A program made the position numbers and the translations under genes. A model generated the notes under the pieces. That model ran no database searches and was not told where the DNA came from. It was given only the letters and a program-made list of their open reading frames with translations. From Chlamydomonas sphaeroides (Eukaryota; Chlorophyta; Chlorophyceae; Chlamydomonadales; Chlamydomonadaceae): a DNA stretch of 64,000 nt. Below are positions 1-11,487 of the stretch, in pieces. Location: assembly GCA_001662425.1 (NCBI GenBank), contig BDDC01000046.1, positions 1 to 64,000 on the forward strand, in the 5' to 3' direction. Within the stretch, counting starts at the first letter, position 1; every line of letters begins with the position of its first letter.

Positions 1-708
1 CAGTAGCAGTCAGCGGACCCCTTCAACATGCTTGGCTGGGTAACGCGCCGTTACGCGCTCAGGTACGCTGCACAGCCGCACTCCTGTCTTCGGCCTTGTG
101 GCCTGCCTGCCGTCACCTTTCATCCCAGACTACGCAGGAGATATCAATGAATTCACGTTTTCGCAGGTTACAGATACTCCTTTTGTGACTTCGTTCTAGT
201 TTATCATAAACGTGATGATGCCACTTGGGCACCTAAAATTCTCTCGACACCTCTCGACGTCTGCACTTCTGAGTTTTAACCCCGCAGCTACCGCAAATAG
301 CATTGAAGAGAGTGGCCCGAAGAAGGGCCCACCACAGGCAATGCCGGCTTTAACGGGTACAGGGGAGGCCCCTGGCAAGGGACGACGAGGGACGCGGGCA
401 GCAGGACGGGGAAGGACGTGGCGGACGTGCCACTCGCACGCCCAACCTCGCTCACCTCACACAGTAGCAAACAACGGAGAAGCTATGTGCAGTAGAGTGT
501 TTGCACGCCATCGCCTTGATGCCGCATAGCGAGCTCCCTCATCATCCCTGGCGCGGCGCTGCGTCGCGTGTTGACATTTCGCACGGATTGAGTCAGTGTA
601 TGCATGTCCCTCTGCCGGTTTGGCGAGGCGGCTGATCTCAAGAGCTGTGCCTCAACAGCTGTGCCCCAAACATATTAGCAACGCGTAGCGCGGCTTCCTT
701 GGGACAGC
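1..708. other. Intergenic or upstream region, no gene supported
   Basis: Only short overlapping open frames without family similarity or consistent splice sites are visible. The segment probably holds the promoter and 5' UTR of the MYND gene that follows, and perhaps the end of a gene outside the window. Confidence 0.5.
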
Positions 709-3700
709 ATGCTGCGCAGAGGAGACCGCCGTGGCGGCAGGAACAGCGCACCTGCACAGCAGGTGTCCCCGATGGACATGGTAGCCGGTCTGCTTGAGCG
801 CATCAGCCTGCAGCCGCTTGGCCAGTTTCCTGTGGACGCTCTGTCGCAGCTGCGCGTTCACGTAGTTGATGCTGAAGGGGTGGCGTCGTTGCGCGCTATC
901 GGTCTGGGCGACGGAGGCGAGCCCTCGCCAACCTCTCTGTGTTTCTGGGTCGCTGTCGTCGGCGCGCACGGCTGGGCGGTGCGGTCTGTGGAGCAGGCCC
1001 TGCGCCAGCTCCAAGTACGGGGCGACAGCAACACGTGCGAGCGGCTGAAAGACGCCGTGGCGTGTCTGTTGCAGTCGGGGACCCTGCTGCCAGACGGCCG
1101 GCTCCCTGCAGACCGTGAAGCCACTGACGACGCTCCGCCGGACCATTCGGCGGGGGACGGCGGCCTCTTCACCAGCGCGCTGCCCACAGTGGCCGCCTCC
1201 GCCTCCGCCCCACACGCTGCCTCTGGCCCCGCCGCTCCCTCCTCTGCCTCCGCTGCGGCCTACTCCGCATCCTCCTCCCGCCAGCTCCCGACCCCTGCTG
1301 CAGCCCCACTGCACGTGCGCGTGGAGCTGGCGCTGCTGCGGAGCGGCTACCTGCCAGCGCTGGCTGCAGTCTTCGCGGCCGTGGCCCACGGCGAACCGCG
1401 CGCAGGCTCTTTTAGCCAGCAGTTCATGAACTTTCAAACGCAGGCCAGCGCAGTGTACGCCGCAGTCGTCTGCATCAGGCGAGCGTCGTGAATGCGCATA
1501 TGCGTGGGATCGTGCACAAACTGCTGGCGTGGCACTCCTCACATGACACCTTCGCGTCTGTGCCCCAACTTCACCCCCAGCCGCGTCGCCACGTGTGCAA
1601 AGCCCAACGCTACGCTCATTACGGAGCTGCTCCACGGCCTGGAGTCTTGGTGGGTCGGCTACGAGGGCTGGCGCGGGCTGGGCCGTGTGGGTCAGTCCAC
1701 AGGGGCTTCACGCTTTGGACCCTGGGTGGATGGGTGGATCGCTTGCACGGGGTGAACAAGCTATGCTATGCTATGCTATGCCGTGCCTTCGGCAAACCCG
1801 TTTCCTCGTATGCAGCCATGTCGACTGGCCCTGCCCGCACCCGCGCAGCAACCATGCGGACTAGCCCTGCCCTCACCCGTGTGCCGGTCGTGCCCTCCAT
1901 CGCTGCGCCTCCGCAGTGCGCTGCTGGAGCACGTCGCGGGGGCTATCCTGGCGCTGCGGCGGCGGGCGGGCGCCCTGGCGCAGGCGGCAGCTGGCTTCGA
2001 GCAGCTCCTGGCCTTCGTGGCGGAGGCGTACAGCACGCTGCATGAGGCTGGTGACAGCGCAACGGATGCTTTCATCGAGGTCTTCGCAGGAGCCCGCGTG
2101 ACCCGCGAGGCTCTCCGTCTGCGTCCCTGGGGCTTCGCGGGAGAGCTGCCGGCGCCGTTGCTGGCGAGGGCCGAGCAGGTTAGGCAGCGCGATGTCCGTC
2201 GCACCGCACGCGGCCGCCGCAGTACGCTGAGGGCCTCCAGTAGCAGAGTGTGTTTTGCGCTGCTAGGCTGTGCGTAAGCCGCAAGCAGCCGTTGCCTGCC
2301 GGCGGGCGGCCGTGCCACCCATTGCATTCTCCAAAACTCATAGCAGCTAAGTACTTACCGCGTGTCCTTGGCTCAGTGCCCGTCGTGCTTGCATTCCCAT
2401 ACCCTGCCGTTGTGCACCCTCTCGCTCACCATCCCGCGCCTGCTCCTGGTTCCAACCCTGGCAGGTCCGGCGGCTGCTGTCCGGCCCGCGGCTGCAGTTC
2501 TGGCTGGCCTCCGAGCTGGTGGCGGCGGCCGCGGCCAACGGTCAGGGTCCCAGCCGCGGCCTGCCGGCGGACCTGCTGCCGCCGCAGCTGGCCCCAGGGC
2601 CGCCGCAAGATTACTTCTGCGGGCTTGTCCACGCCGCATCCATGGTCTGGAACGCAACAGTGGCTGGGCCGCAGCAGATGCCGGCTCTGGCGCTGCCACC
2701 CGCTGGCGTTGGCCCACCCACAGCGGCACCGCCACCGCTGGCCGGGGAGGCCGGGCCGCCGCCCCGCTCGCTGTTTAAGTCAACACATGCGTACGACGCT
2801 GTACGACGCTGTGCAGCATATACAGCTGACGTCACAGGACAGCTTCACCATCATGTACAGCACGCTGCAGACGCTGATGCGCCTGGCCCTGGAGCTGCGC
2901 CCTGTGGCACTGGCGGCCCGGCTGCCGGGGCTGTGGGGGATCACAGCACTCAATCTGCAAGTGGGCGATGGGTATGGGCGACGGGTTGACGACATCATCC
3001 GCCTGGCCGGCCTGCTGCTGATGCTGGAGCTGCCCGAGGCGGCCGTGCAGGCGGCAGCTGCCAAAGGTGGCGCGCCGCTGCCCGCCGAGCCGGCCGCCTG
3101 CCCGCTCAGCCTGCGGTGTGCGCTGGCGGCCGGCTTCGTGCCCGCGGTGGAGGCGCTGCTGCGTCGCCTCTGGGCCCAGGGCACGCCAGGGGCCACGAAC
3201 ACCTGCCTGGTCGCCAGCAACTCGCTGCTGCGCTTCTCGGGCGTGTGGCCCGCGCTGCTGGCGCACGGGCCGGGGGGGCAGGTGGCGTCGCTCATCGTCA
3301 CGCTGCGCAAAGCCGCCATGCGGCTCGACGGCGTGACGCTCCAGACGGAACCATCCGCGGGCCGCTACGCTGGGGTTTACGAAGGGTGTATGTCTGGCGC
3401 TGCGTGGTCCAACGCGCTGCTGGCGTCGCTGCTGGTGCAGACGGCGGCGGCGATGCAGCTGCTGCCGCCCCAGGCGCCGCTGCCCGGCGATGCCCCGGCT
3501 GCGGGCGGCGCCGCCGAGCCGCTGCCGCTCAACAACTGCATCGAGCCGCCGCCATGGGCCGCCGCCATGCGGCTGTCCTGGCTGCTCCGCACCGGCGGCC
3601 GGCCGGCGGCCGGCTCCGCCGCCGCCGCGCAGCAGGCGGAGCTTACCACATTAGCGACGGCGCACTGGCTGCCTAGCATGCTAGAACTCACTTTCAACCG

Positions 3701-4508
3701 CGCGCGGTCCATGCGCCCCGCGGCGGAGTGTTTCCGCTGGTCGGGGCTGGCGGCGACAGCTTGGATGGCCGCCAGCCGGTGGCTTAGCCTGTCTGGCGAC
3801 GCTGCAGCGCTGGCGTGGGCCGCGGTGATCCGCTGGTCCGGCCTCGTGTTACGGGAGTTGCTGCTGCCGAAGGCCACGGCCATGCTCCTGTGGCACACCC
3901 TGGAGCAACCCGAGTGTGGCCCCCGGTCCGACTTGGACGCATGCGCGGTGCCGCCGACCCTGGACTGCCTGGAGCTGCTGGCGGTGCTGGCGCCGCAGAA
4001 CGTAGCGGTCAGCCTGGCCGAGTATGGGCTGCTGTCGGGATGCCCGCCCCTCCCGGAAGAGCGCCTGCGGGCGCTGCTGCTGCGGCACGGCCGCCCCGAG
4101 CTGCTGGCGGCGCTGGAGGAGCTGGCGTCGCGAGGGCTGGCGGAGCAAGGCACGCCGGGTGCCTCCGATGGCGCAGAGGGGCAGCGGCCGGCGGAAGCAG
4201 CGGCGCACTCCGATGGGCCGGGGCTGGCGGCTCTGCGGGCGGTGGTGGAGGGGCGGTGGGGCGGGGAAGCCCCGCTGCAGCTGCCGCCGCCGCCGCTCAG
4301 CGGCAGCAGCGAGGGCGCCTGCGGCCTCGCCCCCTGCGCCAACCCGGGCTGCGCCGTCCTGGAAGGGCCCAGCGAGGCCGCCGCACCGCGCCGCGCGTGC
4401 AAGCGCTGCGGGTTGGTGTGGTACTGCTGCGGCGCCTGCCAGCTAGCGCATTGGCGCGGCGGGCACGAGCAGCAGTGTGGGGCGCTTGCGGCGGCCAGGT
4501 CCTCGTAG
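709..4508 (+). CDS. MYND-type zinc-finger protein, large paralog
   Basis: Protein of about 1026 residues ending in a MYND zinc finger, a protein-protein interaction module; the partner is unknown. The finger lies at about 4327-4480: a first Cys pair in CANPGC, then ACKRCGLVWYCCGACQ and a final HEQQC. Upstream is a long Ala/Leu-rich helical region without a recognised catalytic domain, as in the expanded MYND families of green algae. A phase-consistent model is exons 709-1478, 1581-1649, 1917-2178, 2465-2778 and 2843-4508. The last exon is secure from about 2850 onward. The first donor would be GC (AG|GCGAGC) and the 64-bp intron 2779-2842 has a weak acceptor, so these joins are tentative. ATG 772 (MDMV) is an alternative start. 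The C-terminal third is paralogous to the convergent gene at 6618-7727. Confidence 0.72.
1761..1780. repeat. CTATG pentanucleotide repeat
   Basis: Four perfect CTATG units inside the presumed intron 1650-1916 of the MYND gene. Confidence 0.85.
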
Positions 4509-6617
4509 ACAGCGGCGCGGCCGCCAGCAGCGGGCCGGCTCGTGTATCCGGGTACCGTACGGGGCTTTCGTAGCGGGGGGATGCCGGCAGGGGTCGCAGT
4601 TCTCGCCACGAGACCCTGAGGAGACTATGACATGTGGCTAGCCAGCCGGCGGCGGTGGTGAGCACCTCGAAAGCCTGCGAGCCTACGAACGTACGCATAG
4701 GCTGCCCAGGCGCGCGCACGCGCGAGGCTCAGCCGGGGTAGTCCCATGCTTGGTGCTTGATGGAGGTGGGAACGGGTGCTGCTACAACAACGTTGCAGCG
4801 ATGGATGCTGGTAGCGTCTGGCAGGTTCAACGGCGCGGGCGGCGTGAGGCGCCGCCGTGCCCATCGTCATCCATCGTATCCACCTTGACAGATAGCGCCT
4901 GCCGGTATCCGGGCTATCCAGTCGCATCGTCGACGTTCCGATACTTCACTCGGCGTCAGATGCGAGGGCTGGCGCGGAGAATCCGCAGTGCGCCGGTGGC
5001 TGCGGGCATGCGCGGGTGTGGCGCAAGGCAGCGCCTGGCAGCGGCGGGTCTATCTGGTCTGCTTCCCAATCATGCCTGGCTGGGCATTTGAAGCGCCAGG
5101 CAGGCAGGCTGGTGCTGCCATCCCGCCCCGTACGTGTTGCTGGTCTTCGCGGCCGTATGCATGCATGGGTCGCACGGTGATGTACTGGTCGGGTGGTCAC
5201 CTAGTCGGGGGACAGGTTGGATGTCATGGATGGCGACGTCAAGCTGGCTGACGGCTCCGGCGCGGGATGCGGCGTATGGGGTCACTGGCCGCACGCAGGG
5301 TGCGTGTGCTTATGGCGACTTCGTACGGTGGAACGGAGGGCCGCGCAGGGACCCCGGGCGGTGGCCCGCCCGGGGGCGTAGCAGGGGCACCGCCGCTGGG
5401 CCCAGGGCTGCTGCTGGAGGTTGGGGCCGTGCTACTTATCAAGGCGAGGGAAAAGGCAGTGCCCTAGCATCCGGCCGCCTCGTAGGCATCGCGTGTGGCG
5501 CTGAGCCCACAAGGCAGCGCGCGCGGGGCAGCAGTCAGCAGGCGGCAGCGAGCGGCTGCTAACGTGTTGCCCAGTGTCCGGTGCTGCGCGGCGAGGGGTT
5601 GTGGGCATGCGCCTGCAGCTGTGCGCGGCTGCAGCGGGCTGCAGCGCTCGTGCGTTGGCGAGATAGACATCAAACATGGCGGTGTGCCTTGTGCATCGCG
5701 TAGCGCTGTGTCAAGTATTTGCTGCTGTGGGGCTAGGGACGGGCGTCATCTGGAAGCCCCTCGCCTCGCTCGTATGCTCGATCGACGCGCGCGGCAGCGA
5801 ACTAGGGAGCATTATTGCGGAGGCCGCCCGGCAGCGTGTGGAATAAAGCAGTGGGCGGTAGGCCCTGTGGACAAGCGTTTCACAGGTGGCTCCCTCGGAA
5901 GCTCGCATGTGGGCGAGATGCTTATGGCATGTTGTAGCCGGCTGGGGCGGTGGCCCTCGCCGCAGAGCGCGCCATCAGCCTGGGCGTGGCGAGGGCGGTC
6001 CGCTAGCCGCCGTGGTGTCGCCGGGCCACGCGGCGCCAGTCCCAGCAGTGCAGCAAGCTCGGTTCGCCATCAACGCTCCCTGTCCCCAAGAATTCGGTTA
6101 CCTGGCACGGGCGCTACGCTGCCGCAGCGGTGGCGGCAGCTACTGCCGCCACGGGGGCGCATGCCTGCCTGCCCGCGGGTTGCGTGTACGCCCATGCTGC
6201 ACGCTGCAGGCGGCCTCGCTCGGTCGGTCCGACCTCGGTTGTTGCCTGCGCAACACTGTGTTGTCACCGGTGTCGTCAATGTATTGCGGGTTGCCTACAC
6301 GTGGCGGCGCTGGATGAAGCAGCCGCCGGCCGCCAATGATCCTCGCTCCTTGGTCAGCCAGCCAGGGGCACTTTCCGCAATGCCTAACGGTACCGCCCCA
6401 ATCCTTGTCAGGAATCCCCCTCTCGACCCCACGCACCCCACTACCGGAACCCCTTCCCTCGCGCCATCAGTTGCCGTCAGATGCCAGCTGCCCGCTGGGG
6501 CCGGGGCACGAGTACGAGGCTGCACCAGACGCGCATCCCCCATGCACGCAAGTTGAGTTCAGATCTGTTCTCGGCTTGCGCCGCTGGCCCTATACCCAGC
6601 CGACGCCGCCGCTACTG
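4509..6617. other. Intergenic region between convergent MYND paralogs
   Basis: About 2.1 kb between the stop codons of two convergent genes. It should contain both 3' UTRs. Many short GC-driven open frames overlap on both strands, but none has a recognisable domain, sensible splice sites or similarity to the flanking genes. Confidence 0.5.
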
Positions 6618-7727
6618 CTATGGCCCCTTTGCCAGCCGCGGGCACTCAGCCTTGTGCCCAGCGCGCCAGTCCTCCTGCTGGCACTCGCGGCAGCAGCACC
6701 ACACCGCCCGGCAGCGCCCGCACGCCTGCAGCTGGCGCGCGGCTTCGCTGGTGCCGTCCAACACGCCGCAGCCCGGGTTGGCGCACAGCCTCAGACCGGT
6801 GGGGCCGTCCTGGACGCCAGCGCCGCCGCGCCAGGGCCACGGCAGCGCCGCGGCTGCACCACCGCCCCACCGCCCCTGCACCGCGCCGCGCAGCTCCGCC
6901 AGCCGCGGCCCCAACGGCGCGGCCGCCGGCTCAGCGGCTGCCAGCTCCTGCAGCGCCGCCAGCAGCAGCTGCCGCTCGTGGCGCACCAGCAGGGCCTCGG
7001 CCCGGGCATCCAGCGTCAGCAGCGGCCTGCGTCCGGGCACCGCCGACTGCAGCCCCAGCCGCGGCGCCGCCACTCGCTCCGCCACAGCCCCCGGCGCCAG
7101 GTGCGTCAGCAGCTCGAGCGCATCCAGCGCGTCCGGGACGAGCACCGTATCGACGTCCGAGCCGGCACCCAACGCCGACTCGGGCAGGGCCCCTGCAGCA
7201 GCCTGCACGAGCACGATGACGCGGTCGGGCCGGGCTGCCTCGTCCAGCAGCAGCCTCCGCCAGCCGGCCGCCGCCCCCTCTGCCGACGCCGCCGCCGGCC
7301 CGGGCGCCGCCGTGACTGGTACGATGCACTGCCGGGCGGCCAGGGCGGAGGCGCGCAGCGATGTGCACTCAGCCACGCGCTCGAGCCATCTGTGGTGTTG
7401 CCAGGGCACATCCCGCAACGCTGGCAGCCACTGCTGCAGCGCCAGCGCAGCCAGCTGGGCCTGCTGGGCTGCCGCTGCCAAGCCAGTGGCCGGCCGGCCG
7501 CCGGCGCGCTGCAGGCGGCGTAGGTCGATCTCCCAGAGGCCCATCTCGAGCAAGTTGCTGAGCAGCAGCAGGTGGGGCGCACGCCGCGCAAGCACGCCCA
7601 GCTCGGCTAACGACGGACCGACTATCGACAGACCGGCGTCCTGATCATCAGCGTCGACGCGGCTGCGAGACGGCGCTGGGGGAACGGCGGCGCTGCCGGC
7701 CGCGGGCAGCGAGGGCAGCAGCTGCAT
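6618..7727 (-). CDS. MYND-type zinc-finger protein, short paralog
   Basis: Open frame of 369 residues ending in a MYND finger (CANPGC, ACGRCRAVWCCCREC, HKAEC at about 6640-6775). It aligns throughout with the C-terminal third of the MYND protein at 709-4508: both have a DALELL/DCLELL helix followed by LAP, an RALLLRH-like segment, and an LRxxVxGRWGG stretch before the finger. Similarity continues in frame about 20 residues upstream of the ATG at 7727 (a QLSLAALLEQTAGAMQLL-like stretch, up to about 7780), so the true coding region probably begins upstream in another exon that I cannot place. No counterpart of the N-terminal two thirds of the larger paralog is visible between here and 8554. It is either a genuinely short protein or a 5'-truncated duplicate. 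The visible part has no internal stop. Confidence 0.7.
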   Translation of the reverse strand: MQLLPSLPAAGSAAVPPAPSRSRVDADDQDAGLSIVGPSLAELGVLARRAPHLLLLSNLLEMGLWEIDLRRLQRAGGRPATGLAAAAQQAQLAALALQQWLPALRDVPWQHHRWLERVAECTSLRASALAARQCIVPVTAAPGPAAASAEGAAAGWRRLLLDEAARPDRVIVLVQAAAGALPESALGAGSDVDTVLVPDALDALELLTHLAPGAVAERVAAPRLGLQSAVPGRRPLLTLDARAEALLVRHERQLLLAALQELAAAEPAAAPLGPRLAELRGAVQGRWGGGAAAALPWPWRGGAGVQDGPTGLRLCANPGCGVLDGTSEAARQLQACGRCRAVWCCCRECQQEDWRAGHKAECPRLAKGP

Positions 7728-8554
7728 CGCCCCCGCCGTCTGTTCCAGCAGCGCTGCCAGGGAGAGCTGGGCGGGTGGGATGGCGGTGGCGGATGTGCGG
7801 GATGGCCCGGGCGACCTGGCTGAGCAGTCGGATCAGGCGTGGCAGTGGGATGGCCCGGGCGGAAGGGCCCCGGGAGTGAGGATGGCGCTGTGTCGCGTGC
7901 CGTCTACCCCAGCAACTTCTGTCTCCCGACAAGTTCTTTCTCGGGATGTACCTGGATGTATGAGCCGAGAAGTATTTCCCCACCTCCGTCTCAGGGCGGG
8001 CAGCAAGAATGCTCTCGCGTTCAGTGCGGAAAGCCTCATTGGTTGCTGGCTGCTGCTTGTGCTATGCCGCAGCAAGAAGGTGAGGGCTGTGCATGGCCAT
8101 GTTTTTTATCAAGCTGGCCGCCCTTGCAACTGGCTGGACGCTGCAGCCCACAACATTCGACGCCCATCCCCCTGCCGGTCCCCGTCACCCGCTTACACAG
8201 ACCCCCGCTGCGACGGCCATGTTGCCAGGATTCTCATAAATTGGCGTCGCGTGCTTTCGGCAACGCAAGCCCCCAGGTGCCCAGCAGTCCGCCCGCGCCG
8301 GACAAGCGTACAACTCGACGCATGAGCGCGCTCTAACCCTCTCCCCTGCTCTCCACATTAACAGCGCACTTAACTGCCACAGACGGCCCCAGAGCCCGCG
8401 CTCACCCTGCCAAGCGGAATGCAACCCCACACACCCGACTATACAGCCCAGGAGTTTCTAGTCCGCCCCGCTCCCAGCCCCAAGTCGATCATCCTCCACC
8501 GCACTGCCCCTCTGCAGCGCTCCTCCGCCCGTCATATGTGCTCCTTCCTGCCCA
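7728..8554. other. Spacer between short MYND gene and DUF2237 gene
   Basis: Holds the unplaced 5' end of the short MYND gene (similarity reaches about 7780) and the 3' UTR of the DUF2237 gene. No other gene is supported. Confidence 0.5.
8193..8197 (-). terminator. Candidate TGTAA polyadenylation signal
   Basis: TGTAA on the - strand, about 360 bp after the stop codon of the DUF2237 gene. TGTAA is the usual chlorophyte nuclear polyadenylation motif. A 5-mer occurs by chance, so this is only a candidate. Confidence 0.3.
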
Positions 8555-10585
8555 TCAGTTACTCTCCGCCGCGCACTCCTGCAGGTCGGCGGCGTGCTTT
8601 TTGAGCTCCTCCAACGACACGTACTCGAGCGCCTGCACGCGGCCGGGCAGGCAGGCAGGCAGGTCGGTTGGTCGGGGGCTCCTCGCATCCCCGCACCACA
8701 ACCCTAGTACCGCGAAGCCTGCCGTGCATGGCGCCCGGCCGCTAGTACGCCCGGCCCCATCCACATCGGGTTGCATCGTTCAAGGCCCTCTGCGGCGGGG
8801 CCCGGTCACACCCGCCGAGCACCCACGGGACCCCGCCATCCCATCGTGTGTTTATCTTTAATCATATGCCAAGACGCTCCGTATATGTGGCCGCAGGCTC
8901 CCGGTGGCCGCAGCCACCACCACAGGGGCCCGACGAGGCCAGCGGGACCCCGACCTCGGCTTGCGGTCAGGCAGGCAAGCAGGCAGGCGGGCCACCCACA
9001 GGACCCCGTCGTCATTACGTGTGTCGCGGCAGGCTCCCGGTGGCTGCAGCCACCATCGGGCGCAAATGGGCCCCCACCTTGGCGTGAGTGCAGCGCAGGT
9101 ACACGGGCGGCGCCAGGCCGGCCTGCAGTGCCTCGCGCCACCTGCGGGAGCAGACCGTCACGGCGGGCCGGACGGGGCGTGTCAGCGCTGCCCCCCGGAC
9201 TGCGCGGCCGGCGCCATGGGCCCCTGCGCGCAGAGCAACAGAGCCCGTGGCGCATAGAGCGCCGCCAGCGCCCCGCAGGCACCCCTGGCGCCGCCAGCCC
9301 TGGCCTCCGCATGCCGCCGCCTCACCGGACTGCGCACAGGCACCACTTGTCGCCCGGCTTCAGCCCAGGAAACTGGTACCTGTCAACGGGGGATGGACGT
9401 GCCGTGGGAGTAATGAACTCGTCCCAACTCTCAGAGCGAAAGCCCGGGCCCAAGGGACGGAAGGGGCAGCAGACGCCACAGCGAGCAGCGCGCGGAACGA
9501 TCGGGGAGTCCGGGTCACAGCAGGCCGAGGCACGGAAGACAAAGAGAGCGAGGCACGGCCTGCAGTCCTCTCGAGCCGCTGCGCCGCACGCCGCCGAGCA
9601 GCCGCCCCTCTGAGCACATCGCTCAAGGCGCGGGGCACATTCAAGGTGCTCCTGCCGCATCCAGGCATCAGCTGCAGACATAGGGTACACGATGCTAGCT
9701 AACGCATGAACCCCTGCCCTAACCCCACCCCACCAGGGCGCCGGCGTCATGAGGTCGTTGCCCCTGGACTTGCTGTACTGCAGGAACTCCTCCGTCACCT
9801 GCAGCCATCGTGGGCCCCGGGCGAGAAGGGGTGAAAAGGGAGGGCAAGGCATGCTTGAACTGGTCTGCTGGCTCGGGGCATTGGGGCCCGGGGGAGAAGT
9901 GTGGGAGACAGGGGTCATGGGGTCGGGGGGCGGTAAGCGTCCCATTGGGGCAGGCAGCGACACGGCCAGCCGAATGAGCTGGGGGGATCACAGGAGCCTT
10001 GGCATCAGCGGGCTCGCGCGTCTGCCTCAGCCGCCAGCGTTCCAAGAGCCCGCCCAGCACCACGCTCCCACCTGGGAGCAGATGACGTGACGCCCGAAGT
10101 CGCTCTCATCTGCGGCGGGCATCGTAGAATACTGTCAAGACGGACTGCTCGGCCGGCTCTACTCCGACGCACGCAACGCGGCAGTGGCGGTGGCGCGGCA
10201 GTGGCGCCCGCACGCGGCAGTGGCGGTGCCAGGTGCCCGTGTGGGGCCGCAAGGCCTGGGCCGGGAGCCCACCTGTCCGGCAGAAGCCGTCCCTGGGGCG
10301 CGAGGGCGGGCGGCGAGGTGCAAGCAGCACGTGAGCAGGGAGGCGTAAGGTCCGTGAGGCCAGTGCAGTGGGCAGCTGCAGGGGTGCGGCGCGAGGGCCT
10401 CATCCAGTAGGGTCTCACCGGTAGTACCCAGTCTTGGGCTGTGTGCAGCAACACGCCAGCGGACCCCCGAGCACGTTGCGCGGCCCCTCTGTGGCGGCAG
10501 CCGCCTGCACCACGGCCGCCGCCGGGAGCAGCGCCAGCAGCAGCAGGAGCAGGCGTGGGCAGGGCAGGGGCTGGGGCTGGGTCAT
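8555..10585 (-). CDS. DUF2237 family protein with signal peptide
   Basis: Protein of 161 residues in seven exons whose phases all agree: 10585-10419, 10292-10273, 10109-10072, 9798-9734, 9379-9326, 9141-9078 and 8632-8555. The mature part carries the hallmarks of DUF2237, a small Cys-containing family of bacteria, algae and other eukaryotes with no assigned biochemical function: NVLGGPL, a TGYYRDGFC segment, SRGNDLMTP, FPGLKPGDKWCLCA, a WREAL..G.APPV stretch and a final SLEELKKHA helix. The first about 26 residues are a hydrophobic Leu run followed by small residues (LLLLLLALLPAAAVVQA), so the protein is probably secreted or targeted to an organelle lumen. The start was chosen at the ATG just before this run; an upstream in-frame ATG would bury it. 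Exon 2 is only 20 nt. The gene is head-to-head with the helicase gene, about 900 bp apart. Confidence 0.93.
10273..10292 (-). other. 20-nt microexon of the DUF2237 gene
   Basis: Flanked by an AG acceptor and a GTGGG donor. It supplies the last base of an Arg codon, six full codons (DGFCRT) and the first base of an Asp codon. Skipping it would remove a conserved Cys and break the frame, so it must be constitutive for a full protein. Confidence 0.85.
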
Positions 10586-11487
10586 GTGAGGGAGGGCGGG
10601 GCCAAGGCGTGCGACAGGTGCTGCAGGCGCGGGGCAGCGGTTGCCGCGCTCGTGCCGTCGCACCCCAGAGGTCATCGCACCGAGTGGCTCCCGTTGCCGT
10701 TGCCTTGACTCATGGCGGCTCTTGCTACGAGAGCAAACGGCCGCGAGGTAGCTGAGCAGCTAGGCCTGCGGGCGGCCACGGGTTTGACAGATGTTTGGTT
10801 ACCCCACGGCTCCCGCGCTCGGCGGCATCATCAGGGGCACCATTGGGTTGGCCCAGACGACACTATTCGACTGGAAAGGCAGGAGGTCCAGGAGGGCATG
10901 GATTGCGGGCTGCGCCGCAGCGTCGAGCGAACGCGGGGATGCATCTGTAGGAGGCATCTGTGCCAGCCGACCCACGCCGCTGCTGAGCGATCGACAAGGC
11001 GCCTCAACGAGTGCTCCTCATATTGATGTAGACATGGCTGAGCTGAATTGGGTCATGGCGCTGCAAAGCTCGTCGTTGGATGTGTGGCGCGCCGCAGTTC
11101 TTACCGGTTGGCGCGGGACAATGCGCGCAGTGCCATGCCTTGGTTAAGTATGCTGCATTGTTGGTTTGGAAGGCCTTCAGTGACTTGTCGCCCATGCAAC
11201 TTTGGCACGAACCTGACGTGTCGACAGCCGCGTCTGTGCCTGTGCTGCCTGTTGGTTAGCCGACCACATTAGACAAACACTCATAGTCAAAGTTCACCGT
11301 CAAATATTGCAAGGCCTGAAGCACGCTGCTGCACCTGCACCGTAACATTTGCAACGGGACATCCGGACCGCAACCCTCGTTCGCTCGAAGCCAGCCTCGA
11401 AAGGAGCCTGTGACATGTGCTGCAGTAGTTTGGTCACCATGAGCGCCTCGAGGCGTGCAGTTCACCCGGACCGCTGACGGGCGAGCG
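10586..11487. other. Divergent intergenic region
   Basis: About 900 bp between the starts of the DUF2237 gene (-) and the helicase gene (+), presumably carrying both promoters and 5' UTRs. It is less GC-rich than the genes near 11040-11400. The short open frames have no recognisable similarity. Confidence 0.5.

Noticed and set aside
9322..9963. 213-codon - frame covering two DUF2237 exons
   Set aside because: Reads through introns; only the spliced exons match the family.
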